Position numbers and translations under genes: made by a program | Notes under the pieces: model-generated | Database searches by the model: none | What the model saw: the letters and a program-made list of their open reading frames with translations, nothing else | What the model was told of the DNA's origin: nothing | DNA from: an uncultured Desulfobacter sp. | Lineage (GTDB): Bacteria; Desulfobacterota; Desulfobacteria; Desulfobacterales; Desulfobacteraceae | DNA: 64,000 nucleotides | Direction: 5' to 3' | NCBI RefSeq assembly: GCF_963666675.1 | Contig: NZ_OY762929.1 | Span: forward strand, 2,294,001-2,358,000 | Shown here: positions 60,071 through 64,000 of the stretch, one piece after another | Layout of the letters: every line of letters begins with the position of its first letter | Numbering within the stretch: the stretch's first letter is position 1

Positions 60071-61819
60071 TTAATTCCAGTTTCGAAGTTTCTGGTAGTC
60101 ATTGAGCATAAAATCCATTTCGTCTTGGGTCAGGGTGGCCCCGGAGTCTTCAAGGGGCTTGAAAAACGCAGGCGTCAGGGTCTCGTCGCTCGGGGTCATG
60201 CCTTCCCGCAGGTTGAATTCCCGGGCCTTGGTTGCTACGTTCAGGGCGATGGCGGACAGGTTCTCCTTTGATCCATCGATACCTGTTGCCGCCGTGATCA
60301 TCTCTCCAAGCAGTTCCCAGGGGTACAGATCCCGGTAAAACTTGCATAAAATCAAGGTGTCAAACAAGGTGAGTCTGTCTTCAAAATCAATAAAGAGTTT
60401 TGCCTTGCCCTCGGTCTGTTTGGGATCAATCATGCCTGCCAGTTCCGGTTTGTAAAACGTCGCCCGCAGATGGCATGCGCCCCGGTCGGAAGATGCATAG
60501 GCCAGGCCCATGCCCTTAAGCACCCTGGGCTCGTAGCCCGCTGGCTCCATGCCCTTGACATGAATGGCTTCGTCCTCCAGCCCATAAACCTCTGCCGCAT
60601 GGCGAATGCCCTGGGCCAGGGTTTGGCCGATACCCGGTTCATTGGTCACAATTTTAACCAGCAGGTCTTCGATGGCCTGGGCATCACCAAATTGGATGGC
60701 ATAGTCGGATTTTCCCTGTTCATATGCCATCATGGCAAAGGAGGCCATATTCCCGGCCGTAATCGTGTCGATGCCTAAACTGTCACAGACATGGTTGAGG
60801 CGGACAATCTCTTCAATTTCTTCTATCATGCACAAGCCGCCAAAGGTGTACAGGGTTTCGTACTCCGGCCCCTCCAACACCAGTCCCTTGTGGGGGCCCT
60901 GCATGACCTTGGTCATCCGGCCGCAGGAAAGATAGCATTTGGCGCAGGCGTGCGGGGTGACATCACATTGGCTGTGCAGGGCGTCTGCCGATATTTTTTC
61001 CCAATGGGGGGCGTACCCTTTGGTCCAGTACCGGGTGGGAAAGGCACCGGCATTGTTCATGACCTTGACCATCTGGGAGGTTCCCATGGATTTATAGGCC
61101 TGTACCACCGGATGATCTTTGGCCGCTGCGGCCATCTCCTTGGCCAGTTGAATCAGCCCTTTTTTATCAAAGACCTCCCGTTTTTTGTTGCCGGAAAAAA
61201 CAATGGCCTTAAGGTTTTTTGATCCCATGACCGTCCCGGTACCGGCACGACCTGCACACCGCCATCCATCGTTTTTGATGATGGAAAATTTGACACCGGC
61301 CTCGGCCGCAGGGCCGATCACGCTGATTCCGGTTTTCCAGCCTTTGGAATATTTCCCGCTGAATTCGGCCTTAACGGCGGATTCGGTCTCAAAGGTATCT
61401 TTGCCGGCAAGGTGGCCGGCGTCGTGAAAAAAGGCACCTTCCGGGGTGATCTCCATCAGGGTCGGGCCATCTGCCCGGCCATGGACGACAATGGCGTCAA
61501 AACCTGCCGCGGCAATGGCTTCAGGGACCTTGCCGCCCGAATAGGACTCGGCATAAAGACCGGTCAACGGGGACTTTGTAAAAACACCGTACCTGGAACT
61601 GCCCCAGGTGGCGGTGCCGGTCACGGCGCCCGTGGCAAATATCAGCCGGTTCTCCGGTGAAAGGGGATCAACACCCGGCGGGTTCAGTTCCGTCAGCAGC
61701 CAGGTGGCAAGCCCCTTTCCGCCTAAAAATTTTTCATAAACCGATTGATCTACGGTATTGATCTCAGCTTTCTGATTAGACAGATCCACATAAAGGATCC
61801 GATTAAAAAAACCTTTCAT
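60071..61819 (-). CDS. aor: Aldehyde:ferredoxin oxidoreductase (tungsten-type)
   Basis: 582 residues from ATG at 61819, chosen for GGGAG upstream. It oxidises aldehydes to acids (or the reverse) with ferredoxin, using a bis-pterin W/Mo cofactor and one 4Fe-4S cluster. Visible are the N-terminal barrel domain (RILYVDLSNQKAEI, KFLGGKGLATWLL), the pterin loop GRAGTGTVMGSKNLKAIV, the cluster Cys in CAKCYLSC near residue 290 and the later LILC, and CDSLGIDTITAG. Size is normal (about 600). An orphan ModA-like binding protein lies upstream, which may supply tungstate or molybdate sensing. Confidence 0.93.
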   Translation of the reverse strand: MKGFFNRILYVDLSNQKAEINTVDQSVYEKFLGGKGLATWLLTELNPPGVDPLSPENRLIFATGAVTGTATWGSSRYGVFTKSPLTGLYAESYSGGKVPEAIAAAGFDAIVVHGRADGPTLMEITPEGAFFHDAGHLAGKDTFETESAVKAEFSGKYSKGWKTGISVIGPAAEAGVKFSIIKNDGWRCAGRAGTGTVMGSKNLKAIVFSGNKKREVFDKKGLIQLAKEMAAAAKDHPVVQAYKSMGTSQMVKVMNNAGAFPTRYWTKGYAPHWEKISADALHSQCDVTPHACAKCYLSCGRMTKVMQGPHKGLVLEGPEYETLYTFGGLCMIEEIEEIVRLNHVCDSLGIDTITAGNMASFAMMAYEQGKSDYAIQFGDAQAIEDLLVKIVTNEPGIGQTLAQGIRHAAEVYGLEDEAIHVKGMEPAGYEPRVLKGMGLAYASSDRGACHLRATFYKPELAGMIDPKQTEGKAKLFIDFEDRLTLFDTLILCKFYRDLYPWELLGEMITAATGIDGSKENLSAIALNVATKAREFNLREGMTPSDETLTPAFFKPLEDSGATLTQDEMDFMLNDYQKLRNWN

Positions 61820-62233
61820 ATATGTCTCCCACAGCAATGATTTTTTATTATGGGTCGGCGCTGACCAATACGTTAAATCTCAAACGTATCCTGACAGAAA
61901 ATGCCGACTAACATGGGCTATCTAAATGTTATTATCCAGTTAATCAAGTAATTATTGACTGAACAGTGCATAAAAATAAAATTTTTTCGTTAAAAATAGG
62001 CATTTAGACGCTGTTGTACAGGTTGTTTCACGACTTTTATTTTATATTGGGGAAACCTAAGGGGGGGGGGCCGGTAAAATTGGGATTACATAGATCCGGT
62101 CGGCTGAAAGGCACTATTAAACCCTGTTATGGTTTGAAAATGGTTGCAGGTGCCCACCAATGAATTAAGCGATGGGAGGCACCACTATCCTTTTTTAAAT
62201 TTTATGGGCGTCAAGGTTTTTTACCACACCGGA
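61820..62233. other. Gap with no supported gene
   Basis: About 410 bases between the AOR start and the binding-protein stop. It is AT-rich near 61920-62040 and has a run of ten G at 62061-62070. No gene, terminator or riboswitch (the Moco motif was considered) could be supported; the AOR promoter should lie here. Confidence 0.35.
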
Positions 62234-63001
62234 TTAATCCGCCAGACCAAATTTTTTAAATATGCTGTGGCCTTTTTCAGATGCGGCAGCTGCCAGAAAC
62301 GCCTTTGCCTGCGCCAAATTCTTTGAATCTTTTAAAACAGCCAGAACCAGTTTTTTCTTTTTGGCAAAGGTCTCATCGATTCGCAGCCCGTCCACAAATT
62401 TTTCATTTTCCTGCCAGGTTGAGACCGCATACCAGTTAATACTTACATCGGCTTTATCCGCTTTAATCGCATTTACCAGACTTTGTGAATGAAGCGTGAT
62501 TGTGGCCCGGGCTTTAACCTGGTCAAAATTACCATAATTTATGAGGATTTTTTTGGTTTCTTTGCCGATACTTCCCCTTTCAGCAGACCCGATGATTACT
62601 TTAAATTGTTCATTTGTCAGTGCCGAAAGATCTGACGAAATACCTTTGGGATTCCCCTTTTTTACAAAAATAGCGGCCTGGTTATATCCAACTTCCGATT
62701 TTTCAACGACCAGGCCCGGATGATCGGCCTCAATTTTTTTGACATAGGAGTCGGAGCCCGGTAAGAAAAGGTCGCCGTTTTTATTTTTTAAAAGCAGATC
62801 CATCAATTTGCCGGAGCCCCCTTTGACAAATTGCACGGTGCACCCTGTTTTTTTTTCAAAATCTTTTGAAATTTCAACCATGGGTTTGACCATGGTGATG
62901 CCGCAGTAAATGACCAGTTTGCAGGGGGTGTCTGCGGCCCATAAAAGAGACGGCATAACGATAAAAAGAAACACGATTGAACAGGTGATTTTTTTAATCA
63001 T
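62234..63001 (-). CDS. ModA-like periplasmic substrate-binding protein (orphan)
   Basis: 255 residues. Signal peptide (IVFLFIVMPSLLWA followed by AD), then a two-lobe class II binding protein: LVIYCGITMVKPMVEISKDF, KGGSGKLMDLLLKNKNGDLFL, AIFVKKGNPKGISS and ADVSINWYAVSTW. This is the ModA/WtpA-like superfamily that binds molybdate, tungstate or related oxyanions. No permease or ATPase genes follow. The next upstream gene is a chemoreceptor (38 bases away), so it could feed a ligand to that receptor; the AOR downstream makes tungstate attractive. Ligand not determinable here. Confidence 0.8.
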   Translation of the reverse strand: MIKKITCSIVFLFIVMPSLLWAADTPCKLVIYCGITMVKPMVEISKDFEKKTGCTVQFVKGGSGKLMDLLLKNKNGDLFLPGSDSYVKKIEADHPGLVVEKSEVGYNQAAIFVKKGNPKGISSDLSALTNEQFKVIIGSAERGSIGKETKKILINYGNFDQVKARATITLHSQSLVNAIKADKADVSINWYAVSTWQENEKFVDGLRIDETFAKKKKLVLAVLKDSKNLAQAKAFLAAAASEKGHSIFKKFGLAD

Positions 63002-63039
63002 TTTTTTTCCTTTTTAAAAGTTTCAATTGGGTTGAGAAT

Positions 63040-64000
63040 TTATAGTTGAAACTGTTCTACGGTATGAAACAGTTTTGATGCGATCTCATTTAATTCATCA
63101 CTTTTGCCTTTCACATTGAGGCTCTCCCGGGAGGTTACGGCCGATCCCTGGGTCAGCATCCCGCTTTGCTCGGTGATTCTGGTTGAAAAAACGGTATTTT
63201 CCGTTATGCGATCCGTTATCTCTTTGATGCCCACCAATACCGATGAAATATTATCGGAAATTTCGTTTGTTTTGCCCGATTGCACCCCCAGTGACTCAAC
63301 CATGCTCTCTGCACGTTTATCTACATTGTCAATCAACTGGGTGATTTCAGAGATCTCTTCCAGAACCTGTTTCGTGGAGTTTTGAATACCTTGTACATGT
63401 TGTTTAATCTCCATGGTCGCTTCGGTGGTTTTCTGGGCCAGATCTTTGATCTCATTGGCAACCACGGCAAACCCTTTGCCCGCCTCACCGGCTCTGGCCG
63501 ATTCAATGGTGGCATTGAGTGCAAGCAGATTTGTGCTCTCGGAAATGTCGGTAATGGTTTCCGTTATTTGGGTGATGCTCTTTGCGCTTTCTCCAAGGGT
63601 ATTTGTTGTCTGTAAAACGGTTTGCCCGCATCCGAATGCATGGGAACTGATTTCTTTCATACCTTCCGACGCTTTAACCGAGGTGGCAATGATCGTGTTC
63701 ATTTCATCGGTGGAATTGACGATAACGTCAATATTCGTGGCTGCCAGTTGTGTCGCTTTTTTAACATCATCAATGTTGGCATTCATGGTTTGGGCCGCAT
63801 CGTAAACGCTTTTCGCGTTGGTGTCGGTCTTTTTTGAAACCGAGGACAGGTTATCGGATACTTCTGATAAATTTTTTGAAGAACTGGATAACAGCATGGC
63901 ATTTTCTTTTAGTTCATTGAAAATTTTGCTTAAACTTGAGACCATTTCATTCAACGACCGTGTCAGTATGCCCAGTTCATCTTTCCTGTCACTTTTAATC
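63040..64000 (-). CDS. Methyl-accepting chemotaxis protein, C-terminal part (runs off window)
   Basis: About 320 residues are visible. The end of a HAMP domain (KSDRKDELGILTRSLNEM) is at the window edge, followed by the long signalling coiled coil with the conserved hairpin tip ITDISESTNLLALNATIESARAGEAGKGFAVVANEIKDLAQ in part (seen in pieces ESTNLLALNATIESARAGEA and GFAVVANEIKDLAQKT). The ligand-binding part and start lie beyond 64000. It transmits stimuli to CheA. Directly upstream of the ModA-like gene on the same strand, so the pair may be one sensory unit. Confidence 0.9.
   Translation of the reverse strand, partial: IKSDRKDELGILTRSLNEMVSSLSKIFNELKENAMLLSSSSKNLSEVSDNLSSVSKKTDTNAKSVYDAAQTMNANIDDVKKATQLAATNIDVIVNSTDEMNTIIATSVKASEGMKEISSHAFGCGQTVLQTTNTLGESAKSITQITETITDISESTNLLALNATIESARAGEAGKGFAVVANEIKDLAQKTTEATMEIKQHVQGIQNSTKQVLEEISEITQLIDNVDKRAESMVESLGVQSGKTNEISDNISSVLVGIKEITDRITENTVFSTRITEQSGMLTQGSAVTSRESLNVKGKSDELNEIASKLFHTVEQFQL

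Overview
The window looks like a chromosomal segment of a strictly anaerobic, sulfate-reducer-like deltaproteobacterium (Desulfobacterales/Desulfobacteraceae type). This is an inference from gene content: a tungsten/molybdenum-type aldehyde:ferredoxin oxidoreductase, imelysin plus di-heme peroxidase genes, RtcR-controlled RNA repair, HicAB, IS66, and prepilin systems. No rRNA gene or species-diagnostic gene is present, so the genus is not fixed.

Layout. (1) About 1-14.0 kb, minus strand: a long type IV pilus-like operon. In transcription order it encodes a 342-aa prepilin, a small lipoprotein, two very large pseudopilins (321 and 467 aa), a secreted protein, a PilM-PilN fusion, a PilO-like protein, PilT, PilB, PilC, a PilP-like protein, a secretin, and the start of one more exported protein cut by the window edge. 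(2) 14.2-25.6 kb: a Crp/Fnr regulator, a DAHP synthase next to a chorismatase-like protein, a VKOR-DsbA fusion, an exported PNPOx-like protein, a di-heme/double-imelysin operon, and two members of one unrecognised small-protein family. Four TGTGA-N6-TCACA palindromes in this stretch suggest a local Crp/Fnr regulon. (3) 25.7-29.9 kb: a transposase remnant and a pqiABC lipid-transport operon whose pqiA has an in-frame amber codon.

(4) 30.5-41.2 kb is the most interesting part: two RNA-repair modules end to end. One, on the plus strand, is a frameshifted SEC-C mini-gene, a second-type rtcB and prfH. The other, on the minus strand, is a sigma-54 promoter, a degenerate tRNA-like RNA, a slipin gene, rtcA and rtcB, with divergent rtcR. 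An IS66 element has cut the slipin gene. (5) 41.5-48 kb: hicAB with a frameshifted hicB, a selO gene cut by a second near-identical IS66 copy, and an Old Yellow Enzyme. (6) 48-57 kb: a CBS/DUF294 signalling protein and a long secreted repeat protein split by a three-gene Mu/IS21-like transposon. Removing the transposon and one 4-bp target copy restores the frame exactly. (7) 57-64 kb: a decayed MFS gene, a DUF46-metallophosphoesterase fusion, an ORF6N protein, the AOR, an orphan ModA-like binding protein, and an MCP that runs off the window.

Two themes recur. The first is disruption: three element insertions whose pre-insertion genes can be rebuilt to the base, and several single-base lesions. 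The second is small dispersed DNA elements: a roughly 90-bp double-hairpin repeat is present four times, and in two places it lies just upstream of a start codon.
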